NCBI GenBank assembly: GCA_036525185.1
Contig: DATDAW010000043.1
Location: 12,001 to 76,000, forward strand
Reading direction: 5' to 3'
DNA: 64,000 nt
From: DATDAW01 sp036525185
GTDB taxonomy: Bacteria > Verrucomicrobiota > Verrucomicrobiia > Chthoniobacterales > DASVRZ01
Made by a program: the position numbers and the translations under genes. How positions within the stretch are numbered: position 1 is the stretch's first letter; every line of letters begins with the position of its first letter. The notes under the pieces are model-generated. The model made no database searches and had not been told where the DNA came from. It saw only the letters and a program-made list of their open reading frames with translations. Shown here one piece after another: positions 42,282 through 52,241 of the stretch.

Positions 42282-43822
42282 CAGACTGAAGTCGTCGCCA
42301 AGGACCGATCTTGTTTTGGTGTCGCTGGCAGGATCCGTCGGACCGCGGCAACCGCCCCATCCACCGCAAGCACTACAAACAACAGGCCAATCCAATCCAC
42401 CGGATGCAGGTAGCGCGGCACGCGATCTCCCACCGAAAAAATGACGAAAATGTACGCTGCGGTCGGAGCCGTGAGCAGCAAAAGAGCCCGCCATTCCCGG
42501 CGAATCGCCAAAGCAAACATGCCGACCAAAGCCAGGGCTCCCGTCCATTTCCAGCCGGGCTCCGGTATGGATCGCCCGGGAACCACCTTCAACGACAGCC
42601 ACGTGGCAAGTTCTCCCACCTTGGGAAGGAAGGGTTCGAACCAAAGCGTTCTTTGCCGGCGTTCGACGATCATCGCGTCGGTCTCTGCGTCGCTCTGTTC
42701 ATATAAGAACGGTAATTGCTGAGGATTTTCCTCACGATGTTCCAGGCTGCGCCTCTCCTGTTGATTCCAAAACCTGCTGATCGGAAAATCATCCGTCGAT
42801 GTCGAATCGGCCAGCACATACAAGATTCTGCGAGTCACAAGGTGCAGATAATCAAAGGGATGGCTGCGAATGCCTTCAAGCGCCAATCCTTTGGCGACGA
42901 TTGAAAACTTTTCCTCGTCGCGATTCAACTCAGCCCATACCGGCCCAAACTCAGATGTCGGATACGTCCTCTTCAAAGGTTTCTTATAGCGGTTCTGAAT
43001 GTAGGGATACGTGGCGACGTCTCCGCGCACTTGTTCGACCACCGGGCGCAATGCCTCGCGATATTCCTTCCATTTTTCCCCTTCAACATTGACCAGAGGC
43101 AAGGTGGAGCTCAGCAACAGCCAGCTCCCCTGGCGATCGCTGCCGGACGTAAAGACAAGCGCTGCCGTGGCCGCGATTACGGTCAGATGCGGCCAACGGA
43201 ATTGCCGGAAATGCCAAAACGCTGCCAACGCGGTCAAACCGAGCCAGAGCGGCCGTCCATGAGGTTTAATCGCCGCAATCAATCCGGCTGCGATCAAGAA
43301 CCAAAGAAGCCGTTTTCGATCCCCCAGTTTTTCAAGGGGAAATGCCAGAGCGATGGCAGCGACGAAAGCGGCCAGCATCCAAACCTCCGCCACAATCTCA
43401 TGCTCGTACCACAACATCCGGGGCCATACGGCAGCGAGCAACGTCGTTGCCAAAGCCGTTGGACCGGGAAAACGGGCGACACTTCCCGCGACCCATCCGA
43501 TGCCCGGAATCATCGCAAGTCCCAGCAGATGTTGCACAACCGCAACGGTTTGCGGAACACTTCCAGGCAACGGAGGCGCCGCTACAAGAAGGAGTGGATA
43601 CAGCCATCTCCGTTTCTCTTCGATCTTGAATTTGCCTTTCGTGTAAAGCCGCGCCGTCGTGCTGAAATACGAATTGCTGTCCGAGCCGTAGTAGGCCTCC
43701 GGAATCGCCACTAAAAACGAAATCCGCAACGCCGCAGCCACTATCAGCGCCGGCAGACACCAAACGAGACAGCGTCGAAATGTCCACGGTGCAGCGGCGG
43801 AAGTCATTGAAGCAGATGGCAT
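42281..43822 (-). CDS. GT-C-like membrane protein of glycan operon (2)
   Basis: A 513-residue protein with about ten helices. The first loop has Y-G-S-D-S-N-S-Y-F and then E-K-R-R-W-L-Y-P. A mid-protein segment S-W-L-L-L-S-S-T-L-P-L-V-N-V-E-G is nearly identical to one in the next gene upstream (43844), so these two are paralogues. No named family was recognised; the topology fits GT-C glycosyltransferases. The ATG at 43822 is used, 21 bases after the previous stop. Confidence 0.7.
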   Translation of the reverse strand: MPSASMTSAAAPWTFRRCLVWCLPALIVAAALRISFLVAIPEAYYGSDSNSYFSTTARLYTKGKFKIEEKRRWLYPLLLVAAPPLPGSVPQTVAVVQHLLGLAMIPGIGWVAGSVARFPGPTALATTLLAAVWPRMLWYEHEIVAEVWMLAAFVAAIALAFPLEKLGDRKRLLWFLIAAGLIAAIKPHGRPLWLGLTALAAFWHFRQFRWPHLTVIAATAALVFTSGSDRQGSWLLLSSTLPLVNVEGEKWKEYREALRPVVEQVRGDVATYPYIQNRYKKPLKRTYPTSEFGPVWAELNRDEEKFSIVAKGLALEGIRSHPFDYLHLVTRRILYVLADSTSTDDFPISRFWNQQERRSLEHREENPQQLPFLYEQSDAETDAMIVERRQRTLWFEPFLPKVGELATWLSLKVVPGRSIPEPGWKWTGALALVGMFALAIRREWRALLLLTAPTAAYIFVIFSVGDRVPRYLHPVDWIGLLFVVLAVDGAVAAVRRILPATPKQDRSLATTSV

Positions 43823-43843
43823 GTCGAGAAGCGGCGTCCAAGC

Positions 43844-45394
43844 TCAAGCATTCCAGGACCGTTGCCAACAAAAACCCAACAGCGCGGCCGCCCCCGTCCA
43901 AATGCTATCCAGAAACACTGCCGGCAGAAAAAAACACGCCCATCCAGCCGGCAACGCATGCCGGCCCAGGCTATCGCCCACACAGTAAATGGCTAACAAG
44001 AACACCGCCGGAATGCCTGCGGTCGCGATCGCTGGCCACCATTGACGCCGGACAAGCATGGCTGCCGCGCCCAAAATCCCCATCCAGCCGAGCCACGTCA
44101 CGACAATCCGATTTTCGCCTGTGACCGGATCGACCCGCATCTGCGATGGAGTAAGAACATGATAGACCCGGAACAGGGCAACGCCGGGGAGGGATGTTTG
44201 ACGCGCCAGTCTTTCGTTGTTCGCAGCCCATTCCACGGCCGTCATACGGAAAAACATCCGCATCATCGGCTCCTCCTGGATCCAACGCGTCGCGTTGACG
44301 CGATCGCTCTGAGGCTCGATAAACTGTTGCGGCAGGATCAGTTGCGCATAGGTGTCTTCGGCGAGGGCCTTGCCGGTTTTTGCAATCACAAGCCGGACAA
44401 AATCAGTCGGGTGCGTGACGATCGCTTCGAACGCGAGCGATTTGGCCACCGTCGCGAATTTCGGCTTATCCCCGAGCAGTGTGTCCCAATTTGGACCAAT
44501 TTCGCCCCGCGTCTTGATCGGAGTCTTGAAATGGTCCTGCGTCCACGGGTATTGCGACCCGGTCGCGCGAGCGGATTTTATCCAGGGAGCAAGTTCGGTG
44601 CGATAGGGTTGCCAGCGCTTCCCTTCAGTTTTCACGAAGGGGAGAGTGGAAGAGAGCAGGAGCCAGTTGGGCTGTGTCTTGTTGCCCGGAATCGCCAGGA
44701 TGACCAGACAGCCCACCGCCGGAATCCAATGTCTCCACTGCCACGTCCACGGCGGCGCGAAAAACAGGGTGACCAACATCAGCAAACCCCAGTACGGACG
44801 CATGATCGTTTTCATCGCCAGCACTACGAACAGCATGACCAACAACGGAAACAAGCGACGGCGCAACGTCGCCAGGGGAAACATCAGTGCCGTGGCAATA
44901 ATAACCCCTGCAGTCGCAAACGACTCTGCCATTGCCGAATGCTCCATGGCGACAATTTCCGGCCAGAGCGCGTAAACCAAGGTAAAAAGAGGCACGAAAA
45001 CGCGACGAAATCTCAGCACATTGCCCGCGATCCAACCCGCCGCGACAACGGAAACCATGCCCGCAGCATGCTGTAAGAATGCAACGAGATTCGCCGGGGA
45101 AAACAGCGGTACCGGCGGTAGCAGCCAGAGAAAAATCGGATAAAGCCACCGCCGCTTACTTTCGAGATAAAACTCAAAGTGATCCCAGAACAAAAAGGAC
45201 GTCTTGAAAAACGATCCGCTGTCCCCATCCAGCAGAGCCTGAGGCAATAGGATCATCTGCCATGTCCGAAAAAATACGCCCGCAATCAGCGCCGGTAGAC
45301 AAAGCAGCAGACACTCGCGAAACCCAAAGCGCGGCGCGGCACACGACACCGGATTCTCCTCCCGTATGCTGATGAATTTGTCTTCAACCTTCAT
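43844..45394 (-). CDS. GT-C-like membrane protein of glycan operon (3)
   Basis: A 516-residue membrane protein, paralogous to the one at 42281. It has L-D-G-D-S-G-S-F-F in the first loop, E-S-K-R-R-W-L-Y-P, and N-W-L-L-L-S-S-T-L-P-F-V-K-T-E-G in the middle. A soluble segment of about 120 residues follows before the last helices. The ATG at 45394 is chosen; the frame upstream to 45526 is unconserved. It is the first gene of the leftward operon and is divergent from the SGNH gene by about 220 bases, which must hold both promoters. Confidence 0.7.
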   Translation of the reverse strand: MKVEDKFISIREENPVSCAAPRFGFRECLLLCLPALIAGVFFRTWQMILLPQALLDGDSGSFFKTSFLFWDHFEFYLESKRRWLYPIFLWLLPPVPLFSPANLVAFLQHAAGMVSVVAAGWIAGNVLRFRRVFVPLFTLVYALWPEIVAMEHSAMAESFATAGVIIATALMFPLATLRRRLFPLLVMLFVVLAMKTIMRPYWGLLMLVTLFFAPPWTWQWRHWIPAVGCLVILAIPGNKTQPNWLLLSSTLPFVKTEGKRWQPYRTELAPWIKSARATGSQYPWTQDHFKTPIKTRGEIGPNWDTLLGDKPKFATVAKSLAFEAIVTHPTDFVRLVIAKTGKALAEDTYAQLILPQQFIEPQSDRVNATRWIQEEPMMRMFFRMTAVEWAANNERLARQTSLPGVALFRVYHVLTPSQMRVDPVTGENRIVVTWLGWMGILGAAAMLVRRQWWPAIATAGIPAVFLLAIYCVGDSLGRHALPAGWACFFLPAVFLDSIWTGAAALLGFCWQRSWNA

Positions 45395-45616
45395 GGATCC
45401 GTTTCGACCGACGCATGGATACCAAGGGAAACGTTGAGGCTTTTGAAGGAAAAAAATCGAACGGATCGCCCTCGAGGTCCGTGCCGCCATCCCTTTGCGT
45501 CCTTTCCGACCTTCTGTTACAAGCAAGGACCTCTCGCAACGCCGCCAGCTATCCGATTCCCTTGTCTAACGATGATTTTCATCAACAGCTCCATTCAAGA
45601 AACCTCCGTTACAAGA

Positions 45617-46657
45617 ATGGACAATCGCAGTTCCTGGATCACGCTCGCGCAATTCCTGGTCTTTGCAGCCTTCATCGTTATCCCACCGGCGTTATTTCGA
45701 GCGGTTCCCGACACCATCCCGGAATCGGATCGGGTAAATGTGCCCGCTGAGTTGCATCGAATACGCAGCGAACAGCCCGATTTTCTGATGATCGGCAATT
45801 CGATGCTCGATTCCCGGATCGATTTCCCCTGCCTGAACCAACTCAGTGGCATGACGTTTCTCCCGGTTGTCCGCCATGGCTCCGCATCCGCCATCTGGCA
45901 CCTGCTTTTTAAAAATCTGATTGTCGCCTCGGACGTCCAACCCCGCGGCGTCATCATCTTCTTTCGCAATCGTGAATTGACCCGCCCGCAGCACCATACG
46001 TCCGGACGAAATGCGAATTTCATTCTTGGTTTACGGCAGCAGCGCGAACCAGTGCTCGATCAACTGGTCCCTTCAAGTGACGCTTTTGACGGATCGCCTG
46101 TAGGACGGTTTCGCACCTTTCTTACCGCGTGTTATCCCATGCAACACGGCCTCGGACTGGACCAAAAGGTTCGAAACCTGGCGATGGATCTCACTCCCTC
46201 AGATCTTGGCAAACGCGCACGCCGGGCAGAGATGGACCAGGTCTTTGCTGTTGGAAACCTCGAGGCGGATGCTGGAGGAAATGCCGCGGCACAGGACGCA
46301 GACGATTCGATAGTCGGCGATGATGGCCCCAGAGCAACGCGCTTCTCCGACAATCCGGAGGAGTCGTTTCTCCCCCACATGTTGGACCTGGCCGCAAAAA
46401 CTTCGATCAAGCTCTATTTTTATCGCGTAAAAGAAAAACCGGACCGCGATGGAAACGTCGAGCGCAGCCCGAATGACGTCGCATATTCGGAAAAATTGCG
46501 CGTGTATCTTGAAAAACACGGCGCCGTTTTGATCGACGAAAGCCCCGACCGCTCCATTCCGGCATCCATCTATTCGGACGGAACGCACGTCCGCACGGAC
46601 GCGATGAAGTGGTACACTCACAAATTCTGGAACCGAATGGAGCCCATCCTGAAATGA
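45617..46657 (+). CDS. SGNH-hydrolase-like partner of MBOAT acyltransferase
   Basis: A protein of about 346 residues with an N-terminal membrane anchor (about 8-25) and an SGNH-like periplasmic domain. Block I is M-I-G-N-S-M-L-D-S-R, where the usual Asp/Ser pair reads G-N-S, and the C-terminal block is S-D-G-T-H-V-R. It resembles the AlgX/AlgJ-type partners that move acetyl groups to exported polysaccharides. The MBOAT gene follows after seven bases. The ATG at 45617 is used; ATGs at 45572 and 45434 are further upstream in frame, so the start is uncertain. Confidence 0.7.
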   Translation: MDNRSSWITLAQFLVFAAFIVIPPALFRAVPDTIPESDRVNVPAELHRIRSEQPDFLMIGNSMLDSRIDFPCLNQLSGMTFLPVVRHGSASAIWHLLFKNLIVASDVQPRGVIIFFRNRELTRPQHHTSGRNANFILGLRQQREPVLDQLVPSSDAFDGSPVGRFRTFLTACYPMQHGLGLDQKVRNLAMDLTPSDLGKRARRAEMDQVFAVGNLEADAGGNAAAQDADDSIVGDDGPRATRFSDNPEESFLPHMLDLAAKTSIKLYFYRVKEKPDRDGNVERSPNDVAYSEKLRVYLEKHGAVLIDESPDRSIPASIYSDGTHVRTDAMKWYTHKFWNRMEPILK

Positions 46658-46664
46658 GCGGAGC

Positions 46665-48101
46665 ATGATTTTTCAAAGTCTGGACTACCTCATTTTTTTC
46701 GTCGCCGTATTCACAGGCTACTGGTTGTTGCCGCACCGCGGGCAGAATCTGTTGCTTCTGGCGGCTGGCTACTATTTTTACGGCTGCGTTCACCCATGGT
46801 ATCTCTCGCTCGTCCTCCTGACGACGGTCGTGGACTTCACGTCAGCGCGGATGATCGAGCGTTTCCCACAGCGAAAACGCCTCTTCCTCGCGGCCACCGT
46901 GATCACCAATTTCGGCGTCCTGGGTGTCTTCAAGTACTTCGGATTTTTTGCCACCAATATCAGCGCGATGCTCGCCACCACGGGATGGCGGGTTCCCGAC
47001 TGGGCCCTGCACATCGCGTTGCCCGTCGGCATCTCCTTCTACACGTTTCAGAACGTGGCGTATGTCGCAGACGTTTACCGGGGCAAAATCTCAGCTTGCA
47101 AGAAGCCTCTGGATTACGCCCTGTTTGGCACATTCTTCCCTCAATTAGTCGCAGGTCCCATCGAGAGAGCCGGCCATCTCCTCGCACAAGTTCAAAACTC
47201 CCGGAAGTTTTCATTTCTCCAAGCCCGCAGCGGGTTGCTGCTAATCGTCTGGGGACTATTCAAAAAGGTGGCGATTGCGGATAACGTCGCCGTCATGGCC
47301 GACAAGGCATTCGGCTTGCACGACACCTCGTTTGCCGTTCTTTGGGCCGGCGTATTCGCGTTTTCGGTCCAGATTTATGCGGATTTTTCTGCTTACACCG
47401 ACATCGCAAGGGGCTCCGCCAGACTTCTCGGATTCGATCTGATGGAAAACTTCCGCCACCCGTGGCTGGCGACATCTCCGGCGGATTTCTGGAGACGCTG
47501 GCACATCTCGCTCTCCACGTGGCTCCGCGATTATGTTTACATTCCGCTTGGAGGAAGCCGCGGTTCCAAGCTGATGGTCGCGCGCAATTTGATGATCACT
47601 TTCCTCATCTCCGGGCTCTGGCATGGCGCGAGCTGGAATTTCATCTTGTGGGGGTTCTATTGGGGGGCGTTGATGGTGATCGAACGGAGTTTCCAGAGGC
47701 CAGAAAAATTGGAAAACGCCACCCAGCCGGGACCCTTTGCCGGGCTCCACCACGTGAGCGCCGTGCTGGTGACTTTTGCCCTGACAAGTCTGGGCTGGCT
47801 GTTCTTCCGCGAACAAAATATCCAGCGAATCTTCCACGACCTCACTTTGAGCCCCTTCGCTGTGCCGGCGAGCCATTGGAGAATCGGGGCTTTTTTCGTC
47901 ATGCTCACGTTGATTTACTCACTGCCGCTGGTCTTGCATGCCGTCTGGGATCTGCGGATTAAAACGCTCATGGAATCGCGTCAGAACGAATCAACCTGGG
48001 CCTGGACCTTCATTCAATCAGCCGTGGGATTAGTTCTCTTTGCCGGTATCCTCACCCTGGCAAGCGATGTCGGATCCGATTTCATCTATTTCAAATTCTG
48101 A
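46665..48101 (+). CDS. MBOAT-family O-acyltransferase (AlgI-like)
   Basis: A 478-residue protein with about eleven helices, similar to AlgI and other MBOAT acyltransferases that pass acyl groups across the membrane to a polysaccharide. Typical motifs are L-P-V-G-I-S-F-Y-T-F-Q, F-P-Q-L-V-A-G-P-I-E-R, F-W-R-R-W-H-I-S-L-S-T-W-L-R-D-Y-V-Y-I-P-L-G-G and L-W-H-G-A-S-W-N-F, the last with the catalytic His. It is paired with the SGNH gene. Its 3' end overlaps the convergent MMPL gene by 16 bases. Confidence 0.94.
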   Translation: MIFQSLDYLIFFVAVFTGYWLLPHRGQNLLLLAAGYYFYGCVHPWYLSLVLLTTVVDFTSARMIERFPQRKRLFLAATVITNFGVLGVFKYFGFFATNISAMLATTGWRVPDWALHIALPVGISFYTFQNVAYVADVYRGKISACKKPLDYALFGTFFPQLVAGPIERAGHLLAQVQNSRKFSFLQARSGLLLIVWGLFKKVAIADNVAVMADKAFGLHDTSFAVLWAGVFAFSVQIYADFSAYTDIARGSARLLGFDLMENFRHPWLATSPADFWRRWHISLSTWLRDYVYIPLGGSRGSKLMVARNLMITFLISGLWHGASWNFILWGFYWGALMVIERSFQRPEKLENATQPGPFAGLHHVSAVLVTFALTSLGWLFFREQNIQRIFHDLTLSPFAVPASHWRIGAFFVMLTLIYSLPLVLHAVWDLRIKTLMESRQNESTWAWTFIQSAVGLVLFAGILTLASDVGSDFIYFKF

Positions 48102-50473
48102 AATTTTCCGCGACTGATCCGCCACAGCACCGGCAGCAAGAAAATCGAAATCACCGCGTCCAGCGCCAGACCGAGCGCACATGTTTCGCCGAGACTGGCG
48201 AGACCGCGGTTATTCGCCCAGGTAAGCGTCCCAAAGCCGGCCGCCGCGGAGCCGGCGCAAAGGAGAATGACCAATCCGAGTGCCTGGCGTGCAGCAACGA
48301 CGTCGCCGCCGTTGCGTCGAAGCGCCAGCAAAAGCAGGATGCTGTAATCCACGCCCGTCCCCAGCAGAAGCAGGATCGCGGCGATATTGAAAAAATTCCA
48401 TTCCATCCCCAACAACCGCATCGCACCCATCAACGCAATGCCCACCAGCGCAAGCGTGGCTGAGAGCACGAGCACGTCGCGAAAGCTCCGGAAACCGATC
48501 CACAACAGCACCAGAATAACCCCCAGCAATCCAAGGATCAGCTTCCGGAATTCTCCGGGAACCACCCGTTGCAGCTCGCTTCCCATCGCTTTCCAACTCA
48601 CCAGCCACACACCATCGCCCTGGATCTCGCGCGCAACAGCATCGGCGCGTCCCGGCGCGGGAGTCACGACACCGCCTGCGACGAACACGCCGTCCGGTGT
48701 GGAAGGCAGGCTCGCGATACGCCGGTAAATCCATCGACTGGCCTCGTTTTCGGGCCAGATCGGCGGCCGTTTTCCGGACTCCGCCCATGTGGTCCATTGA
48801 CGGAAAACCGCGTCCGTCAGAAGAAAAGATTCCTCCGTAAATCCTGCATCCAGAACGGCTTGCTTTAGCCTTCCCCTTTCGCCGGCCAATACCGCGAGCA
48901 CAGGCAGATTGGCGATCTGATGATACGCATCGGGCCATAACGGAAGCGGGGACTGGAAAGCCGTCACCTCACCCCGGAATTCCGCTTGCTTCAATTTTGT
49001 TTCGGTCGCCTGAAGCTTGTCGCGCACTTCCTGCCCGGTTTTGCCCGTTACGACGAGGCTGAGTAGGTTCGTGTCATCGGTCAATTTGGCGTACAGCTGA
49101 TCGAGCGTTTCGTAAGCCTGGCTGTGACGGGGGCGGAGCACCGAGGGCGATACGTCAACTCCTGGGAGTCCTTTGATAATCAGCACACCGCCGAGAAAAA
49201 CGACGAGCGCCAGCGTCATCCATGCTCCAGTCCGCGTAAACTTTGAGTCCGCCATCCAGCGCTCAACGGCATCCGGCGCGAACGCCATTTTTTTCCACCT
49301 CATTGCGAGCGGCGCGAAAAGAAGAAGCATCACCGCCGAGCCGACAAGCACACCGATTCCCACCAGATTTCCCAGCTGTGACAACCCCGGCAGACTGCTC
49401 AGATTCAACGCAAAAAACGCCGCTGCAGTTGTCCCGGCGGTCCATGCGATGCTGGCAAAACATTCCTGTTGCAGTTCCCGCAGCGTTCCCGTGTGGCGCA
49501 GCGATTTCTGATAGATGAAATACCCATAATCCACGCTCAACCCGATCATGATCGAAGCAAAACCGACGCCGATGATCGTTAACTCTCGCAGAAACAACCC
49601 CGCCGCAGCCAGTGACAGCGCAAAAATGACCATCAGCATCGCAATCAAATCCACGAGCGGTTTTGCGCGCCGGAAGCACAACCAGAAAATCGAACCAATC
49701 AACAGGAGCGTCACGTTTGCCGACGACGCCATGTCCCATTCCATCGTTCCTGAAATATCGGCCACAAAGGCGGGTTCGCCGGTGAACCCAAGCGTCACTT
49801 TGCCGTCCGAATTCCAGGTGTTGGCCAGTGCTTTGATTTCCCCCACCCACTTGATCGTGTGCTTGTAATTTTTCAGTGGAACTGCCGCTTCGAGATAAAT
49901 CACCCGAAACGTTCCGTCTGCCGATGAGAATTCCGACAGTTGCCCATTGGACATCAGCCCGGAATCGGCCAACGCCGCCGTCAATCCCAGCGGGTCGTAA
50001 CCCAGGAGCGCCACTTCCTGCGGCGAAAGCGATTCGTCCATTCGCTCCAGCGTGCCCCGAACGGTTTCAGACGCTTGTTCCGGGGTGAGCCGGTCAACAA
50101 GCGCTTTCACCACTTTAGCTGGCTGATTCAAGGTCAGCATCGCGAGCAGTTCCGCCATGTCAGCCGGATTCTTTTCCCATGGCGGCTGAGCAACGACTCG
50201 CTTCACCAGATCCGTCCGTTTTCCCAGATGTTCCGCCAAAGCCAGCGCCGCGTCACCAGCCACTTCGGCATCCGCCGCACTGACCGTAACAATCATTTCC
50301 GTAGGCTGTGAAAAATGTTCGAGAAATATCGAAAGCCCCTCGACTTGAGGAAGATGCGTCGGAAGCAGCTTCAACACGTCGATGTTGAACGTGATCCGCG
50401 ACAGTCCCGCCGCCAGAAACCCCAGCGCCAGGACAATCCAGATGGCTCGCGCGAAACCTTTACCCCTTGCCAT
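48086..50473 (-). CDS. MMPL/RND-family exporter
   Basis: A 795-residue inner-membrane transporter with two repeats, each one helix, a large periplasmic domain and a bundle of five helices. The first half has F-A-S-I-M-I-G-L-S-V-D-Y-G-Y-F and the second G-T-G-V-D-Y-S-I-L-L-L-L, the conserved G-x-D-Y motifs of MMPL/HpnN proteins. Cargo is probably a lipid or acylated product. The ATG at 50473 lies inside the end of the LolA gene (14-base overlap), so the two are translationally linked. LolA plus MMPL pairs occur in outer-membrane lipid transport and aryl-polyene clusters; no polyene genes are seen here. Confidence 0.9.
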   Translation of the reverse strand: MARGKGFARAIWIVLALGFLAAGLSRITFNIDVLKLLPTHLPQVEGLSIFLEHFSQPTEMIVTVSAADAEVAGDAALALAEHLGKRTDLVKRVVAQPPWEKNPADMAELLAMLTLNQPAKVVKALVDRLTPEQASETVRGTLERMDESLSPQEVALLGYDPLGLTAALADSGLMSNGQLSEFSSADGTFRVIYLEAAVPLKNYKHTIKWVGEIKALANTWNSDGKVTLGFTGEPAFVADISGTMEWDMASSANVTLLLIGSIFWLCFRRAKPLVDLIAMLMVIFALSLAAAGLFLRELTIIGVGFASIMIGLSVDYGYFIYQKSLRHTGTLRELQQECFASIAWTAGTTAAAFFALNLSSLPGLSQLGNLVGIGVLVGSAVMLLLFAPLAMRWKKMAFAPDAVERWMADSKFTRTGAWMTLALVVFLGGVLIIKGLPGVDVSPSVLRPRHSQAYETLDQLYAKLTDDTNLLSLVVTGKTGQEVRDKLQATETKLKQAEFRGEVTAFQSPLPLWPDAYHQIANLPVLAVLAGERGRLKQAVLDAGFTEESFLLTDAVFRQWTTWAESGKRPPIWPENEASRWIYRRIASLPSTPDGVFVAGGVVTPAPGRADAVAREIQGDGVWLVSWKAMGSELQRVVPGEFRKLILGLLGVILVLLWIGFRSFRDVLVLSATLALVGIALMGAMRLLGMEWNFFNIAAILLLLGTGVDYSILLLLALRRNGGDVVAARQALGLVILLCAGSAAAGFGTLTWANNRGLASLGETCALGLALDAVISIFLLPVLWRISRGKFQNLK

Positions 50474-51155
50474 CGACCACCTGATAGCCGGTGAAATCGA
50501 AATCGAACACCGTTTTGTCCACCGGACCATTCACCCGCACATTCGAAAACTCGTTGCGAAGCGTGGATCCCTCCTTGGTCGTCATTTCAAAAGACAGCAA
50601 ATAACCCGTTACCGTATCGAACGAGATCAGCAGAGATTTCAGGTATTTTCGGGCTGCGACATCCTTCGGTAGCACCGCCAGCTCGCAACGTTGACCTGTC
50701 ATCTGCAAATCCTGAACGTCGAACTGGCGCAGGAAATCGCTCAGATTTTTCGCCATCGGAAATTCCATCATCGCCAAACCCTGCGCGCCTGCCTTCCCGG
50801 TAATCGTTTTCGCCGAGTAGCGCGTCGCCTTTTTTTGCCTGGGCGAAATCAGGAGCACGTCATCTTTTCTTCGCAGGAGGATCGCCTTCAACGGCTCCCC
50901 TGGCTTTCCCTCGAGCTCCCACCGGAATGCGTCCGGCGCTTGAAACCACAATTTCCCAGGACTCTTCAGCGGATCCTTGAGCGTTTTCAGGGCCCGCGTC
51001 TGAATAAAGTCCGCCGACAATGTCCGCAAATCGCTCTGTCTCGCGATCCACTGCGCGACGGGAGCCATATTCACCGTCCGCGTTTTCCCCTGCTCCGCAG
51101 CCACTGCCGTCCAGACAGAAATCAGCAAACACAGAATCAGGGAGAACCCACACAT
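50460..51155 (-). CDS. LolA-family outer-membrane lipoprotein carrier protein
   Basis: A 231-residue periplasmic LolA-type carrier. A signal peptide covers about 1-20 (cleavage near A-V-A-A). The mature part shows L-R-T-L-S-A-D-F-I-Q-T-R, G-K-L-W-F-Q-A-P-D-A-F-R-W-E and S-F-D-T-V-T-G-Y-L-L-S-F-E-M, all usual in LolA. I chose the ATG at 51155; the open frame extends upstream to 51302 but that part overlaps the divergent gene's start region. It overlaps the MMPL gene and probably hands acylated cargo to or from it. Confidence 0.85.
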   Translation of the reverse strand: MCGFSLILCLLISVWTAVAAEQGKTRTVNMAPVAQWIARQSDLRTLSADFIQTRALKTLKDPLKSPGKLWFQAPDAFRWELEGKPGEPLKAILLRRKDDVLLISPRQKKATRYSAKTITGKAGAQGLAMMEFPMAKNLSDFLRQFDVQDLQMTGQRCELAVLPKDVAARKYLKSLLISFDTVTGYLLSFEMTTKEGSTLRNEFSNVRVNGPVDKTVFDFDFTGYQVVDGKG

Positions 51156-51294
51156 GGAGACCGCAACAACAGCTGTAATCAACGAGTTTTTCAACCCCTT
51201 TTCAAAATTCGAATGGTCCTCGCATTGACAACCGATGACAACAGCCGGAGCACCTACCAAACTGACGCCGTTAGACGTTCCTTCACGCACCTTG

Positions 51295-51834
51295 ATGCCC
51301 ACCGTTGAGTTATTCTTTGATGCTTCGAGCGAGTCCCAGGTTCGCGGCCTTTGGGACGAGTTCGCTTCCTTCGGCTACCCCTTCATGCGCGATAGCGGCG
51401 CCCGGCCACACATAACTCTCGCCCTCTGCGAGTCCGTGGACGTTTCAGGGGCGAGCAAGCTTCTCGATCGCTTCGCAGCTGCCACCCCGTCATTCGCCGT
51501 CTCCCTTTCTTCGTTCGGCGTCTTTCCGGGAGCGCAGTCACCGGCTTACCTTGCACCGAAGGTTACCTCCGAACTTCTGGATTTGCACGCCTGCTTCCTC
51601 ATGGAGTTCTCTGCAGTCGGGCGCGACTTCTCCCCGCTCTATTCGCCGCAGCAGTGGGTTCCCCATTGCACGCTGACGCCGGACCTTTCGCCGCAGCATC
51701 TTGGTTCTGCGCTCGAGGTTTGTCGTTCTTCGGGACTACCACTGACCTGCACTATCTCTGAGATCGGCTTGGTCGAATACTGGCCATGCAAACAGCTCTA
51801 TGCGAAGTCTCTTTCAGGAACCAGGACCGCCTAA
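51295..51834 (+). CDS. 2'-5' RNA ligase-like 2H phosphoesterase
   Basis: A 179-residue protein of the 2H phosphoesterase superfamily. The two catalytic H-x-T-L motifs are H-I-T-L at residues 39-42 and H-C-T-L at 124-127, with the expected spacing. These enzymes act on 2',3'-cyclic or 2'-5' RNA ends or ADP-ribose cyclic phosphates; the substrate here is unknown. The ATG at 51295 gives the usual start close to the first strand; the open frame reaches back to 51235. A small unknown gene and a Nudix gene follow on the same strand. Confidence 0.85.
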   Translation: MPTVELFFDASSESQVRGLWDEFASFGYPFMRDSGARPHITLALCESVDVSGASKLLDRFAAATPSFAVSLSSFGVFPGAQSPAYLAPKVTSELLDLHACFLMEFSAVGRDFSPLYSPQQWVPHCTLTPDLSPQHLGSALEVCRSSGLPLTCTISEIGLVEYWPCKQLYAKSLSGTRTA

Positions 51835-51854
51835 CACCGACTAAACCGGCACCA

Positions 51855-52169
51855 ATGAAACGCCAGATTCCATGGCCACCTGCAAAGGCTGTTCAATCGC
51901 ACTATCCTGCGGCAAGCTTGGATGGAAAGATCGTTGAATACACCGAGATTAAACAAGGTCACGGCCCCTTCACGTCCATTGGAAAACTCAAGATCGAGAG
52001 AACAACCTCCAAAGGACGATATCTTATTTACCTAACTTTTAATCTAAAAAAAGATCGCATATTCGAACATGCCATTCCTCTCTCCCACGAGCATATTGAC
52101 GCGTTAATCCCGCTCAAGTTCAACAAAGATCGAGCACATTTCAGGTGCGATCGGATTTTTTACACATGA
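51855..52169 (+). CDS. Small protein of unknown function
   Basis: A 104-residue protein with no recognised family, signal or membrane segment. It is basic, with a central I-G-K-L-K-I-E-R-T-T-S-K-G-R-Y-L-I-Y-L and a C-terminal F-R-C-D-R-I-F-Y. The ATG at 51855 lies 20 bases after the 2H phosphoesterase stop. Its base composition is visibly more AT-rich than its neighbours (A- and T-runs near 52030-52060), which suggests it was acquired with the adjacent genes. Confidence 0.6.
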   Translation: MKRQIPWPPAKAVQSHYPAASLDGKIVEYTEIKQGHGPFTSIGKLKIERTTSKGRYLIYLTFNLKKDRIFEHAIPLSHEHIDALIPLKFNKDRAHFRCDRIFYT

Positions 52170-52241
52170 AAATACCGGACCGTCCGCTCCACCAAACCTC
52201 GCAAGCCCTAGGCAGCTGATGAACGATGTTCGGCAAAGACG

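Noticed and set aside
48351..48868. Plus-strand frames opposite the MMPL gene
   Set aside because: Shadow frames over conserved membrane motifs of the real gene.
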